A stretch of DNA of 64,000 nucleotides from Coptis chinensis (GCA_015680905.1 CM027377.1:5852501-5916500), one strand, 5' to 3'. Shown: positions 10,663 through 22,560, numbered from the stretch's first letter. Translations and numbers: made by a program. Notes: generated by a model not told the origin, from the letters alone.

Positions 10663-13266
10663 TAGTAATAATAAAAGGATAAATACATACTGATAGTATG
10701 CATAGCTGGCTCCTCGTCTTCACTTTCTCCAAGAACAATATTATCCTGTAAAGAGTTGAATCAATGTCAATTAAAACGACATTCTGCAAAATAAACATTA
10801 AGAAATAAAGAAAAAGTAACCTCACAGAATACAGATGACACAAACTAACCTGCTCTTCAAAAACCTTAGAGCGTCGCAAAGCTTTCTCCTTTTCAGTATT
10901 TACTTTCTCTTCAAGCTTGCGGCTCTTATTAACCCATGAAAGAACCTCAGAAACACCTTCAGACTTTTGTTTCAATCTTTCTTCTTTCATTCTGCAAAAA
11001 GAACTCATAAGAATTCTATTCATAAACTAAGTATTTATTTGCCTTAAGAACAAGTTATTAAAGAAGGAAAATAACAAACGGTAGGCTGAGGATGACAAAA
11101 CAGAAAGATAAAATGTAAAGAAAAGTTCCAATATCTCTTAAATCAATAAAACTATATTTGATTCCAGTTTGCAAAACATTACGCAACAATCATACGAGAA
11201 GCAATTGGTGCAATTAGTGATAAAATTTCAGACATGAATATACAGGATACCTGCAAGTAAAAATGGAAATGGTGGTCGTAGAATAGTGATGCATTCAAAC
11301 CAAAGTGTTTGATGCTCGAAACAACAATTCAACGATAACCAATTAGTCATGGAAAAGTTTACACCTCTGAAACTTCAAAAGAAAATAAAAGGACTAGAGA
11401 ACACACTGAATGGACCCCATAACAGATGCCTTAAGGGTTGACAACTTTATTAGGATGATCTCCACACAATAAAATTCAAGAAATCAGCTTGTGCTAACAC
11501 CTCCGACCTTATGAAATGGTGCTTTTCAAGTCTAAGTAACCAGGGCATAGAGAGGTTGTGGAGGTAAGAACGAAGCAAGAGCACTAGAGCATCTTACTTG
11601 AGAAGTTCCCAGCATTCAGAGCGCCACCAAAGCGCCTACACAGAAAGCTTAGGGCCTCAGGAGAGACCAGCTTCTTGGACAGCGAAATTGATAAATTTCT
11701 ACATGATTTTATAAATAAATACACGTATTTATAGAGATCATGAAATAGTAACAAACAAAAACAACATTACCTAGTTATAATCCTATATTTATCGTATATT
11801 TTACCAAAGATTCTAGTTGTCAGTTAAGAATATTGAATATTGCTTACCTAGATATTCTTATTGCAATAATTGGGAAGTCAAACATTTTAGGGGTTGATAA
11901 CTTTTAAATTCTTACGCATAGAGTTTGAAGTCGGAAACCATTGAGTACTTGTTGATAGGATAGGACAACCAAATCAAAACATTACAAGAGGCTTTTGATG
12001 GTACATGCTTCATACCACTACAAAGGTAGAGTATCGTACCATACTACCATGCAAGAAAGGTCTTAGTAAAATCAAAGTTCTGTTATTCCTAAATTGGAGA
12101 GTGCACTTTACAAAGTGAGAATATTCCGTTTTCAAGCGCTTTTGCAATAAAAGCGTCAGGTCGCACTTTCGGAGCACATAAGGTACTTCTCATAAAAGTA
12201 TTGGCTAGTGGTTACTAAGGCTCCGGTTTACGAGAACAGTCCTTAATTTTCAAGATCTCAAATCCTTCTTCGAAATGATCAGATATGTTAAAATGAGCTG
12301 TTTTACATGATACTGATCTTCACAGTGGGGATATCACCTACATATGGGAACCAATTCAATAGATCTATAGTTCTAGTTCTAAATAATCTGGCAATTTACC
12401 TCTGTATAAAACATGATAATGATATGGTTCAGCTACAAGATTAATCTCTCTATCAAGACATACATGTAAAAATGAAGGAAAGTGTATGCATAAACAGTTT
12501 TTTTCTAAAGGGTCGCGTGTACAAGATACCCTGAAACGAGTTCACGTGAGCTTATAAATTTTCATGGCACACTCAAAATGTATGTTTCCTAGGGTAGAGC
12601 TTAAGATTTATATAAGTTGCTGAAAGAATATTCTTACTTAACAGTAAAGCACAAAGGAATAACTAATGGGACTTACTTTCGGATCCGTTGCTCAATCTCT
12701 GAAGTTGATGCTTGTGGCACACCTGAAGTGACCTCATTCTTCTGTTTATGCTCATTCTTAATAATGTCATGCCCATGATCATCCATACCCTTGTCATCCT
12801 CTTCATCATATTGGACTAGTTCATGACCTCGATCACGGTTTTTCCCACTTGATTTGTCTCTCTCTTTATTAGATCTCTCGTCCTCTTCATCCGTCTCCCT
12901 ATCCTTTCCCTTACTCTTCTCTCTCTCTCGATCTTTATGCTTCTCTCTGTCTCTATCCTTCAACCTATCACGTTCCTTATCCTTTTCCTTTCTGTCTCGC
13001 CCTCTGTCCTTGTCTAAATCTCTATCTCTATCACGGTCCTTGTCCCTTCCTCTATCTTTATGATCTCTCTCCCTTTCACGGTATCTATCTCTATGTCTTT
13101 CCTTCTCACGTTCCTCCGAATCTTCCCTCTTATCCCTACTAGAAACTCTTCGTTCCTTGTCTAAATCTTTATACGAATCCTTCTCCCTTTCTTTCAATGC
13201 ATCACTAGACTTTCCACGATCACGTTCCTTGTCTTCTCTTCTACTCTTCTTGTGTTCCTTTCCCAT
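4188..13266 (-). CDS. DOT2: SART-1 family protein DOT2 / MDF, U4/U6.U5 tri-snRNP splicing factor
   Basis: Minus-strand gene with coding exons 13266-12677, 10991-10850, 10745-10691, 8993-8880, 8769-8673, 8598-8532, 8437-8378, 8290-7675, 6771-6419, 5511-5291, 4637-4556 and 4265-4188; all introns are GT-AG and phases join without a break (2475 nt, 824 aa; the Arabidopsis protein is about the same size). Residues 1-150 are an RD/RE/KE-rich disordered arm, as in SART-1/Snu66 proteins. Conserved pieces follow: RKMKEERLK, VLHGLDKVIEGGAVVLTL, MLENVEIG, GIYDDKFSEEAEAEKKMLPQ, HEVAVGKGLSGALKLLQERG, MTPKEAFRLISHKFHGKGPG, LPGGLTPMLGDRKVEHFLGI. In Arabidopsis DOT2/MDF acts in nuclear pre-mRNA splicing and is needed for vein and meristem patterning. 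This copy looks fully functional. Start chosen at MGKEHKKSR, which matches family N-termini; the in-frame ATG 36 nt upstream lies in the 5' UTR. Confidence 0.97.
4890..5036. repeat. Small dispersed element, copy 1 (DOT2 intron 11)
   Basis: Begins gctacatggacacgcca and ends cgtgtcaatgtaactta. The ends are imperfect inverted complements (catggacacg / cgtgtcaatg), and related copies lie at 5739-6116 and 9528-9735 in other introns of the same gene. This suggests a MITE-like family; no transposase is present. Confidence 0.5.
5597..5650. repeat. Two perfect 27-bp tandem units, each palindromic
   Basis: The unit contains tatgggatgctcccata, an inverted repeat with a 3-nt loop, and is duplicated exactly head to tail in DOT2 intron 10. 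Confidence 0.8.
5739..6116. repeat. Small dispersed element, copy 2 (DOT2 intron 10)
   Basis: Opens with tgttgcatggacacggacac and closes with ccgtgtccaagatccgacg, so the termini are inverted and G/C-rich while the core (5820-6050) is very AT-rich. It is the longest of three related copies in introns of DOT2. It may be composite. Confidence 0.5.
6905..6995 (-). repeat. Possible degenerate tRNA-derived SINE
   Basis: On the minus strand ggttaagcgtttggcggttgg is followed by ggtcttgggatcacttcc. The two resemble degenerate pol III box A and box B motifs at tRNA-like spacing. It lies in DOT2 intron 8. The match is weak. Confidence 0.25.
9118..9268. repeat. MITE, 151 bp, copy A (DOT2 intron 3)
   Basis: Terminal inverted repeats agggttagttagtgtta and taatactagttaaccct bound an internal near-palindrome containing aaatacacacaaaaaaaa and ttttttttgtgtacttgg. 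A second copy with the same ends and core lies at 58718-58870. The target duplication is unclear. Confidence 0.65.
9528..9735. repeat. Small dispersed element, copy 3 (DOT2 intron 3)
   Basis: Opens ttacatggacaaaccatg and closes atatccgtgtcaatgtaac, with internal tgtccgtgtcggacac. It shares the gacataccTCAATTTTTAATATTTTG core with copy 1 at 4970-4995. Confidence 0.5.
10622..10663. repeat. (AAT)n microsatellite
   Basis: About 13 AAT units in DOT2 intron 3, close to exon 3. It produces a spurious poly-Ile/Leu reading frame on the minus strand. Confidence 0.95.
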
Positions 13267-13283
13267 ATTATATAAGTGTCCGA

Positions 13284-13795
13284 ATAACTGTAAATGTAAC
13301 AAATAAATAAATTACTTTGCAGCTAAAAACATACAATTTTTAATCTTTATAAATTATGTTAAGCTAATAACAATGTTAATTAGAACTCGTAAAACTAATT
13401 CAATCGTAAATATAATACAAATACAAATAACTCACGTGGATTCAAAGTCGTACTATTCTCGACTTGAATCGTACGACTCAAATCGAGTCGTAATCAAAAA
13501 GATCAAAATCGTACCAACAAATCGTTAATAACAGAAATCGTTACAAAATCGGGATTCACATCGCAAAATCGTAGGAATCGGAAATAATAACGATTCCAAC
13601 GATTCAAAAAGACAGCACACAAATCAAATCAAGAACAGAAGAAAAAAGATAAAGAAATCAAAGAACTTACAGGTAAGTCTTCTACTTCTTCTTCTATTAC
13701 TTCTTCTTCTAATTCTACTTCTACATCAAGTTTTTCTTTTTTTTCGGCAACTCTCCTCCTTCTCAATCTTTTTTTTTTGTTTTAACAAAGCCACC
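13284..13795 (-). other. DOT2 5' UTR exon and 5' UTR intron
   Basis: On the minus strand a purine-rich GAAGAAGTAGAAG stretch ends at a strong donor CCT|GTAAGT at about 13673. An acceptor TTTACAG lies at about 13287, some 20 nt upstream of the DOT2 start. This fits a noncoding first exon (about 13795-13673, upper limit unknown) and a roughly 385-nt 5' UTR intron. RNA evidence would be needed to place the transcription start. Confidence 0.55.
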
Positions 13796-14203
13796 GAAGG
13801 GTCAGGTCTAATTTTATAAGACCTGGGTCATGGGTCAGGTCTAATTTTATAATTTTAGCCCATATTTTATTCCGAAAATTAGACCAATTTCAACAAAATT
13901 TCAGCTTTTTTTCAGAAATTTCAACCATTATGTCTCCATGTTTTCAGAAATTTCGAAAATTAGAGTATTATTAGTGTGGAATGGAGATTTGGGGATTTCT
14001 CTTAGGGTGATTAGTAATTTTCTTATGGTATATTTATATATATAAAAAATTTACAACCCCTATATATAATATGGCTTGAATCTTACGATTTACGATTCGA
14101 TACGATTTACGATTCGGTAAAAATGGAAAACGATTCCCGTTTCGATTCAAGAGTTGACAACATTGGCACTAAATATAATACAAACACAAATAACTCACAT
14201 GGA
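13407..14203. repeat. 34-bp direct repeat flanking an AATCG-rich segment
   Basis: The 34-bp sequence starting taaatataatacaaa occurs at 13407-13440 and 14170-14203 with two mismatches. Between them lie aatcg/cgatt-rich tracts (13440-13620 and 14080-14150) in opposite orientation and the putative DOT2 5' UTR exon. Confidence 0.65.
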
Positions 14204-15280
14204 AATGTCACGTTGCTGCTGGTGGATGTTGTGTATATCGACGGAGCAAAATTGATTCAACGTTGCGCAAGAAAGCCCTAAAAAATTGTGTTTTTATGGG
14301 TCGGTTTTATCGATCCTCTCGGACTTGGGTTTTGTTTTCCTTGGGCCTGGCCCAACTGGACCCAACCCGGAATCTTTGTGTTTAAAACAGGTTGTTCAAA
14401 GTTTCGGGTACATCTTGATCCGCAATTAATTAACAACTAGGTTTCTCGAAAGTAGCCGATGCACACAGATTGATTTTTTATTGATCTAATGAGCATGGGC
14501 CAGGCCTTGAGTGTTTCAGCATGGTTATCCAAACGACGGACCTAAATGAACATGTATTTAGAAAGTTGTTGCCATTTCAAGTTTTCAACCAATTACTCCC
14601 ACAATGTGAGATTCTGAATGTTCAATTTTAAATTTTGATGATATTTATATTCATTTAAACTGGTTTATTTATAACTTTATATACATAAAATCAGTCAAAT
14701 AGGATATTGTAAGCTGTCTAACGAAGGTTTAAGTATTGGTAAAGGTTGTACAAGCTGGATACCACTAGATTTTTGTTCAACGAACAGGGACTTTTTTTAT
14801 ATAATTTTTTTCCATTTTATTATTATGTATAAAAAATCTTACTTCCAAACTATATTGAAATTCAGACAGTAAATTAAGTGATCAAAGTTCCCATCGCAAA
14901 TAATTTGTTAGACTAAAAGAATGTTTTTTTGTATCAATGGGCAGTGTAAATCAGTTATGTAACTAAATATACACTTTACTAAACATTTAACGGATGCCAT
15001 TTTACTTAATTTATGTAAGAGAAGAAAAAATTAGTAAATACTTTGTTTTGTATAAAATGTGAAGCTAAAATATGAAGTGAACATGTTCCACTATAAAATC
15101 ATTCCAATAGTTAAATTTTGAATTCAATGACTTTTCCAATTTGAGCGTGAGAGAAAGCATTCTTTTTTTTATTCAATGGGCATTATAGTGTATTAAGATG
15201 TCCAAAATTTGTGGTGTCTTTAATTTTTTTGTTTTTTAATTGTCAACCCATTAGTATATATATTTAACACATTTTGTCAC

Positions 15281-15420
15281 TTTAACCACTTGCAACTCTA
15301 ATTTTCATACGTGTATTCTCGATAGCAAATTGGTTAACTTATTATATGGCTTTAACCACTTGCATCTCTAATTCCCATACGTGTATTCTCGATAGCAAAT
15401 TGGTTAACCTATTATATGGG
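15281..15420. repeat. 70-bp tandem duplication, two units
   Basis: Both units begin tttaaccacttgca and end attatatgg, with few differences. Confidence 0.9.
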
Positions 15421-15627
15421 TTTATCTTAAGGGGAATTTTGACTTAATCCCCCAAAGTTTGGTAGCGTTTTGACTAAACCCCCCATTTTTAAAATCATTT
15501 GAGTTTGCCCCCCCCCCCCCTCCGTCATTTTGTGTGTAACAGACGTTGGTATTTTAGCTATTGACCATTTTACCCTTATGAAATAGACGTTGCATTGCCC
15601 CCCCCCCCCCCCACATTAACATTGCCC

Positions 15628-15753
<126 letters not shown>

Positions 15754-15967
15754 GGAGTACTTTAATTTAGTAATTTAATTTAGTAATTGTTGGTAAGTCT
15801 CGTTTATCTACATTTAATTTAGTTTTGTTTAAAAATATTATATTTTTGTTTCATTTTTTGCTCTCTCTCTCTCTCTGTTGTGTGTTTCTACCCTTTTATG
15901 TTTTTGGTTGGGTTGATTACTTGTAAGGGGAATTCTCATTTTGTTGTATGTTGTAGTTTTAGAGAAA

Positions 15968-18668
15968 ATGGTTGCTTTAAGGTATCGAGTTCTTAGATTG
16001 CATACTAATGGTAAATGGAGAGAAGCTACTAGGGATGGTGTTAGACGTAATGTATATATGGGTGGGCATGAACTACATACCAAGTTAGTTGATGGCGAGA
16101 AGGCAAACATGACAGAATTAGTTGAGTGGATCACAAAACATGTTGACTACAACTGTAACCCTATATTGGAGATTACTTGGAATGAAAGAGGAAATTTAAG
16201 GCAGCTAGTTTCTGATGATGATTTAAAGTATATGTGGGTTCATACAAAAGCCGATAGAAGTAGATATACTAATTTGTATGTGAAAATTACTGAAGTTGAG
16301 GAATTGTAGAGTAGTAGTGATGATGAGGAAGAAGTAAGTGACGATGAGGAAGAAGTAAGTGATAATAATGTTGTAATTGTAGGAGGGAAACCATGCAAGA
16401 AGGGGATTGAATTTGATCTCGATGAGTGGCCAACTGTGGAAGAAGTTAATAGGATTGTGGACTTTACAAGTGGTTCATGTAAGGGTAGAAAACTTTTAGA
16501 ATACAATATTGATGGTAGTGGGTCTTAGCCCCAGACTTTAAGTGATGAATCACTTGGAGAGGACCATTTGGGTGGGGTGGAAACCCAACCTAGTTAGTCT
16601 ACTAAAGGAAGACTAGAAAGCTCTAAGTCCCAAAGCAGCTCTAAACAGAGTCAAAATAAAAGTAAGGCAAACTATACTTCCCAAGCCTCTTCTTCTCAAG
16701 TTGCAGGTACGTTTTCATTTATTGAGCTTACTTCCAAGCTTATTTTTCATTTCTTCTTCTTACATATTTCATTACCCCTTATTCATTAGATGAAGTTGTT
16801 GATAACTACTTCAACTTGGATTTTCTCAACTTTGGAGTGGATGACCATGTTGTTGATACTGCTAATGTGACCACTGATAATGGTATATTAATAGATTGGT
16901 TTTAATTTCATATGTGACATTTTTCTATTACAGTGTCTAATTACATTGGTTTTTATTTCATAATTTCATATGTAGATGAAACACAAACTGGTGGAGCACA
17001 TACAGAAGGGGGTAGATTAAATGTGGATCAAATTGATGCAGAAGAGGCTTACCATAGTGAGTTCTCATCAGATGAAGAATACATACCTGATGCAATAGAG
17101 AGTGATAGTGAAGAAGAACAGTTGGTTGAAGAAAACTTGAAAGGAAATGATAATGTTGTAGATGAAAAGGGATGTTGGTAGAATAAATGAGGTCTTGGAG
17201 AGAACATACAACATACTAACTGATGAAGGAGTGGTTGGGGTTCCACAATATTTGAAGTTGGAGGTTGGGTAGTGCTGGAAGGATAGGTATGAGTATAGAG
17301 ATTATGTCAGACTTTATGCTATTAGTAATAAGTTTGTTGCTGAATACACAAGAAATTATAGTAATAAGATTGAATGTAAATGCAAGGCAGATGGCTGTCC
17401 CTAGATGATTTATGTGAGGGTGTTACCAAATAAACATACAATAAAGTGTATGAAGTTGGTGAACACACATACATGTGAGTCTGATAGGGAAGACAAAAAT
17501 CCAATGGCAAATGCAGGCTGGATAGCAACCAGATTTGAGAAAGAAATGAGGCTTCATCATAGGGTATACACACCTAATGATGTTATGGTGGAAATGATGG
17601 ATAAGTATCAGGTTAGGATTAAGTATTGGCAAGCTTGGCATGCAAATAACATGGCAATGGAGAAGATTCATAGTTGTTATGATACTTCTTATGCAAAATT
17701 ACTCGAAGTCAGGTGTGGTGACTTTTTGCAAGCTAACCTAGGAAGTGTTGCAAAGCACTCTAGACATGAAAATTTCCATAGTTTTACGGTGTGTATTGTA
17801 TTCAAGGCTAGTCTAGATGGTTTTGTACAAGGCTGTAGGCTATGATAAGACTTGATGGTTGTTTCTTGAAGGGAAGCATAGAGGTGTTCCCTTTATCTAT
17901 TATTACCTTTGGATGGTAACAATGGATTGTTCCCCTGTTGCTTTTTATTTGTGTATTGCTGAAAATATAGAGACACCCTCGAAGTTGACTATTATCTCGG
18001 CGGGCATAAAGGATTGTGGTTCTCGCAGCTAAGCAACCGCTTGTCCCGATTGTAAATTGTCCAGAGGTATTGTTTTAGACACATGGTCAAGAACATGAAA
18101 ACTAAGTACAGAGGAGTTGAGCTTGAAGCCTGGAGTGTTGCCAAAACATATTCAGAGTCGAGTTTGCAAAACTGATGGATGAGTGGAAAAGCTTTGATGG
18201 AGCAAAAGACTATCTGATGGGTGAAGACCCAAGGTTGTGGGCAAGATCATACTTTGATGAAGTGTGTAAGTCTGATCATTTGTCTAACAACTTTTCAGAA
18301 GCATGGAATAGTCGTATATTGATGGCTAGGGACAAACCCATTGTCAAAATGATTTTACAAGTGATGATCTTGCAAATGAAGTTATTATATATGACAGGAA
18401 AGAGAAATGTGAGCCATGGAATGATAATGATTTAGTGTCAAGGGTTAAGAATATTATTATTGACCTTCGCAACAAAATTGGAAATTTGAATGTGAGTGGT
18501 TCAACAATTGAAGGCACATTTTTAGTGACTAATGTCTTTACTGGAAAATGGTGGAATGTGGACTTAAAGAGACACACGTGTGATTGTCATGAATGGCAAG
18601 TCACTGGCATTCCTTGCCTTCATGTTGTAGCTGTCATTAAACCAAGGAGGCAACCATGGATTAAGTAA
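15968..18668 (+). pseudogene. Mutator-like (MULE/MuDR) transposase, decayed
   Basis: N-terminal part (MVALRYRVLRLHTNGKW from 15968) resembles the MULE N-terminal region. An acidic linker follows, then the MuDR DNA-binding region (YEYRDYVRLYAISNKF near 17290-17340 and the CPxMIYVR motif at 17396-17420). Parts of the DDE transposase region come next (LLEVR... near 17700; MDEWKSFDGAKDYLMGEDP near 18175). The SWIM zinc finger CxCx(n)CxH (CDCHEWQVTGIPCLHVVAV, about 18580-18640) closes it. Premature TAG stops lie at 16307, 16526 and 16595 in one frame and at 17270 and 17402; frameshifts follow after about 17750. Introns interrupt the region at about 16707-16970. The catalytic core is not continuous, so it cannot be active. 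Confidence 0.88.
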
Positions 18669-18669
18669 G

Positions 18670-18960
18670 ATAATTGAATTCCTCTTTCTGTGAATCATTT
18701 ATGTGAATCATTTATGTCTGTCTTTCTGTTAATCATTTATGTCCTGTCTTTTTGTGAATCATTTTTGTCTTTATGTTAATCATTTATGTCCTGTTTTATG
18801 TGAATTATTTCTGTCTGTCTGTGAATCATTTATGTCTGTCTTCTGTGAAGGGGTCATTTATATCTTCTTCTTTCTGTGAGTCATTTATATGAATCATTTT
18901 TGTCTTTATGTGAATCATTATACCTCCATTTTTGTGAATCATTTGTGAATCCAAACCTAA
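18670..18960. repeat. Tandem array of 'tgtgaatcatttatgtctg' units
   Basis: Ten or so variable units of about 20-32 bp built on gtgaatcatttatgtctgtc follow the SWIM region directly. They may belong to the MULE's 3' subterminal region. Confidence 0.85.
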
Positions 18961-19259
18961 CAGATTGCTCTCTTCTTGAACATTAGCTGTGTCTATAAAA
19001 AAAATGGCATTCCCAATTGACAAACATGAAAGAATCAATCAAATAAGAATAAGTAATTAAAGAAGCAGTCTTCTTACCTCTTATTAATTGCTTTATTCTT
19101 CTTCTTATTCTTAGTGATTCAAAAAGGAGAAATTGGTAGGATGAAAAAAAGACGGTAAGCAATTGCTTGGGGGGTTTATTTTTTCTGTTGAGAAGACAAA
19201 AACTACTGATTGAATTGATTTGATTTGATAAGAACAAATTTGTTTGACAGAGAGAACGT

Positions 19260-19500
19260 GGGTAACGAAGATCTTCTCTCTGACTCTTGTTTTGATTGAG
19301 AAAAGAGAGTATTGAAAGAGGTTTTTATCTATTTTGGATTAGGAACAATTGAGTTTGGCAAAAAAGGGCGTAGAATTCCTTTTTTTCTGCCGAATTATCG
19401 CAAAATCTGATGTGTCAGTCTCAGAGGAAAAATGGGGTGACGTGGGTGCCTGGGAGCATTCTTAACTACTCAATATTAATGGTCTTTGACTAGCCATTTG
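19260..19500. repeat. Dispersed segment shared with 28690-28955
   Basis: Shared blocks in the same order: tctattttggatta, aacaattga, caaaaaagggcgta, acgtgggt, ctgggagcatt and tattaatggtctttga. Overall similarity by eye is moderate. The second copy sits just upstream of the enolase gene. Confidence 0.7.
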
Positions 19501-20984
19501 GCCCGACCTATGACCGAACTTGCTACATAGATAGCTAATGACTCAAACGCTTAAAGTCCACTTGAATAAATAATATTGTATATTGATAGCTAATAATTCA
19601 CTACATACTTTGTTTGAAGGGTTTATGTTTTTCTATTTTTTTTAGGAGATTGCAATCAAAATACTATACACACACAATACTTGTATAGATGAAAAAATTC
19701 TAATTAAGTTAACATTTTCGTGAAAATTGGAGGTTCTTTAAATATGTATGATGAACACGAATAATTGCTAAAATGAACCAAAATTATACATAACCACTCT
19801 TAGGTTGTTTAAAATGACCATGAATTGACCCTTCCTCAACGATAAGCACTACTGCATGTCTTTTTATCGTGGTCAAGCATTTTACATCCTCTCCCTCTAT
19901 GATTTCCGTCTTAATCAAGCAATTAATCACGGATGGTAAAACTATAAAATATATGACTATCATTTTAATAAAAGTGTGATCAGATCCTGTACATTTTAGT
20001 AGCAAAAAAAGTACCTCCTTTGTCCTTAATAGAGGAGACTTCAAATGACGAGGAATAGCAACTGAAGTCCTTACGTACATATAACCAAATCCCGGTAAGA
20101 TTACAATAAAAATTAGGTGTCAAAATAGAAATGTCCAAATTGCATCAACAGGTACCTACTAACCAAATTACATCTCTGTGATTACATCAATAAGTTCTCA
20201 CTTAACCAAATAAATATTGTTAGTGATAGAAATAACTTAAGCTTAAATGATTTCATAAAACACCAATCACCATATAAGATGAAACATCTAAAATGGTCTG
20301 CCCTATTAGGTGGTAAATGCTAGGATGCATTTATCTTCTAATCGCTTATTCGAGCACACCATTTTTACCCCCCACACCAAAAAATACAAAAAACTAAGTC
20401 ATTTTTAATGGTTGTGCAATTAATCACAGGGCTTAAAGTAAGAGCGGCAAAGCGGCAAAAAGCAGATCCACTAGCATTAGTACCCGGTGCATCTCATCAT
20501 ATTGGGCCTCCAAGAACGACGGCGCACGCTGCCATTGCCACAAACCGAGGATCATGCAAAACCAACAGGGAGTTCCGGATATCAGCCGCCACCCTCCATT
20601 TGAAATAAACAAAAAAAGGGGAATGTGAACGGTCTTTGCTTGGATCTTCATTCAACATGTTAAATACTAAATAAGTGTCTTTCAATCTTCAAAGAATAAA
20701 ATTAAATATAATAAAAAATCATAGATAAAACTTGCCCGATATCAATGGTGGTATCATCGTATGGGTTGAGATGGAACAGTATGAGATATCCATGCTAGTA
20801 AGTCCGAACTTAAGAAAAATATGAGTCAAAGAATCGGTCCAAACTCCATCATATTGCAGCATAAAACAAATATGGGCAAGTTTGGTTGATTGATATACAT
20901 ATCAAATTCGAAGCTCAATAAACATAAAAAGCAATGAGATGGGAGCATATGGATGTAGATAGGGTTGTAGGGAAAAAAATAAAG

Positions 20985-21021
<37 letters not shown>

Positions 21022-21727
21022 AAAGAAAAGAAGAAGGCCTGAAGAATAATAGCCCTGAGCAAAATGAATCATATTCCTAAAAATCTTTTTGTTAGAAACA
21101 GAACAGAGCCACCAACCCAGTTGTGCAAAGAGCTAATGACCTTTATTTACAGATAGTTGCATCTGGTAATCTTTGGGAATCATGTAGTCATGAGTTGCGA
21201 CCCAAAAGTTTTGGAATGACCATCATCATGATAAGGTCCTCAAAAAGATAGAATGGTAATATTTCCTCCATCTTGAATTAGGAAAAATGCGAAATAGTGC
21301 TGCGACAGGCTATTGAGGTCTAGCCAGATTTCCTAATTATGTGTAGCTATTTCATTTCATAGTGAATTATTGGGTAATTGGCAGCAACATATATCACATT
21401 GAACCAACATAGGACTCCACCATAATTGTAACTATATTGTAAAGGATTGTCTTAACTTTCAATACCATAGAAGCATCTTGACTTGGTTACATGTATAGGG
21501 AGATAGAGAGAGTACAATGCAGCAAAAAAACAACAATCAGTTCGCTTATGTGGGTTTACACTGGTGCAATGCACTGGGGTACACATGTAGTATTTTTTCC
21601 TCAAACTTCTAGGTTCAATAATAAGATGTTAAAACTATAGCAACACTCTAAGTTTAACTTATTCCAATATTCCATTGGGGCCACGATTCATGAAAACTGA
21701 ATGAGATTTGAAGGTATATGGACATAC
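19501..21727. other. Intergenic with (AC)n and short coding-like debris
   Basis: No full gene recognised. A (CA)n microsatellite lies at about 20988-21020. Around 20520-20640 on the minus strand a G/C-richer stretch reads KWRVAADIRNSLLVLHDPRF, which looks protein-coding, but I cannot assign it and no splice context was found. Confidence 0.4.
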
Positions 21728-21939
21728 CTGGTGGTAGATTTCACAAGTGATGCCCTTCTTTTCGTCACACCATCGTACACCAGCCTCGTGGAGTATCTTG
21801 AATAAAACAATATTAGAATCCACATAATTCAACTGCATGAAGATACTTACATGACCCTTTTCTAGATTAACATTATTATTTGTAAGCTGCCTGCAGTCTT
21901 CTTCATCCTGTTGTTGTTCAAAGCATGGTTCACCTATTT
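21728..21939 (-). pseudogene. Unassigned exon-like open segment (70 codons)
   Basis: Open on the minus strand from an acceptor ATTCAG at 21940 to a donor CACCAG|GTATGT at 21728. It encodes IGEPCFEQQQDEEDCRQ and later ILHEAGVRWCDEKKGITCEI, a composition typical of real exons. A 54-nt in-frame stretch inside it also has GTAAGT and an AG end and could be an optional intron. I do not recognise the family. It lies downstream, in minus-strand order, of the CBSX6-like fragment, so both may be parts of one captured or decayed transcription unit. Confidence 0.4.
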
Positions 21940-22334
21940 CTGAATTCAGTGCTCACCATAGAATTTAATCATGATAAATATGGTACAGAATATGGTACAC
22001 GACTCAACATGTGAAATACATAGCAAAATCTGAAGACATGGTGCACATTTTTTAATATGCAAGTGTAGCAATAAGAGTTGTCACAGACCCACAGTCCTAG
22101 TTCTAAAATTGGGAAGAGTAACGGGAAGAAACACAAAAAGAACAAAACTATTTAGCTAATCACTCATAATAAGAATTCCACCAAAACATGCCAACATAAT
22201 ACACATCATACATGGCTGAATCGTTCCTTGACAACCAAATCCACAAAATGTAATCTTCAGTTTCAAGCCGCTCACATCAAGGAGTTGCGAGGGGATAAAG
22301 TAGCAGATGGGATGCGTAATGTAGAACCGGAATG

Positions 22335-22560
22335 TCAAAGATAACCCACAACCCTAACCAAACTTTCCTCGTCCTCAGCCTCAGCCACCCATACATGAGT
22401 TGCCATGTGTGACAACATTTGAGCCATGACTGCCTCCAATGAACTTGTGACCTTGCATGTCAAGGGTGCATTGCGTCCCCTATACATGCTCCTTCCCATG
22501 CCGATAGTCGGGCTTGTGAGGCTACTAAAGAATCCAATACTCCTACTGCCACCAAATCCC
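22335..22560 (-). pseudogene. CBSX6-like CBS-domain gene fragment
   Basis: Minus-strand exon starting right after an acceptor TAATTTAG at 22561. It reads GFGGSRSIGFFSS, then GRSMYRGRNAPLTCKVTSS, LEAVMAQMLSHMATHVWV and VVGYL before a TGA at 22337-22335. This matches the final CBS-domain region of plant CBSX6 (SNF4-like CBS proteins), including the GRSMYRG, APLTCK and AVMAQMLSH blocks. Family members continue past VVGY with about 20-40 more residues, so the C-terminus is cut. The upstream two thirds of the protein were not found nearby. It is therefore a captured or left-over exon rather than a working gene. Confidence 0.75.

Noticed and set aside
10416..10703. Poly-isoleucine minus-strand frame
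   Set aside because: Produced by the (AAT)n microsatellite and crosses exon 3/intron 3 of DOT2.
12854..13063. Ser/Leu/Arg-rich plus-strand frame of 69 codons
   Set aside because: It is the antisense shadow of the RD-repeat N-terminus of DOT2.
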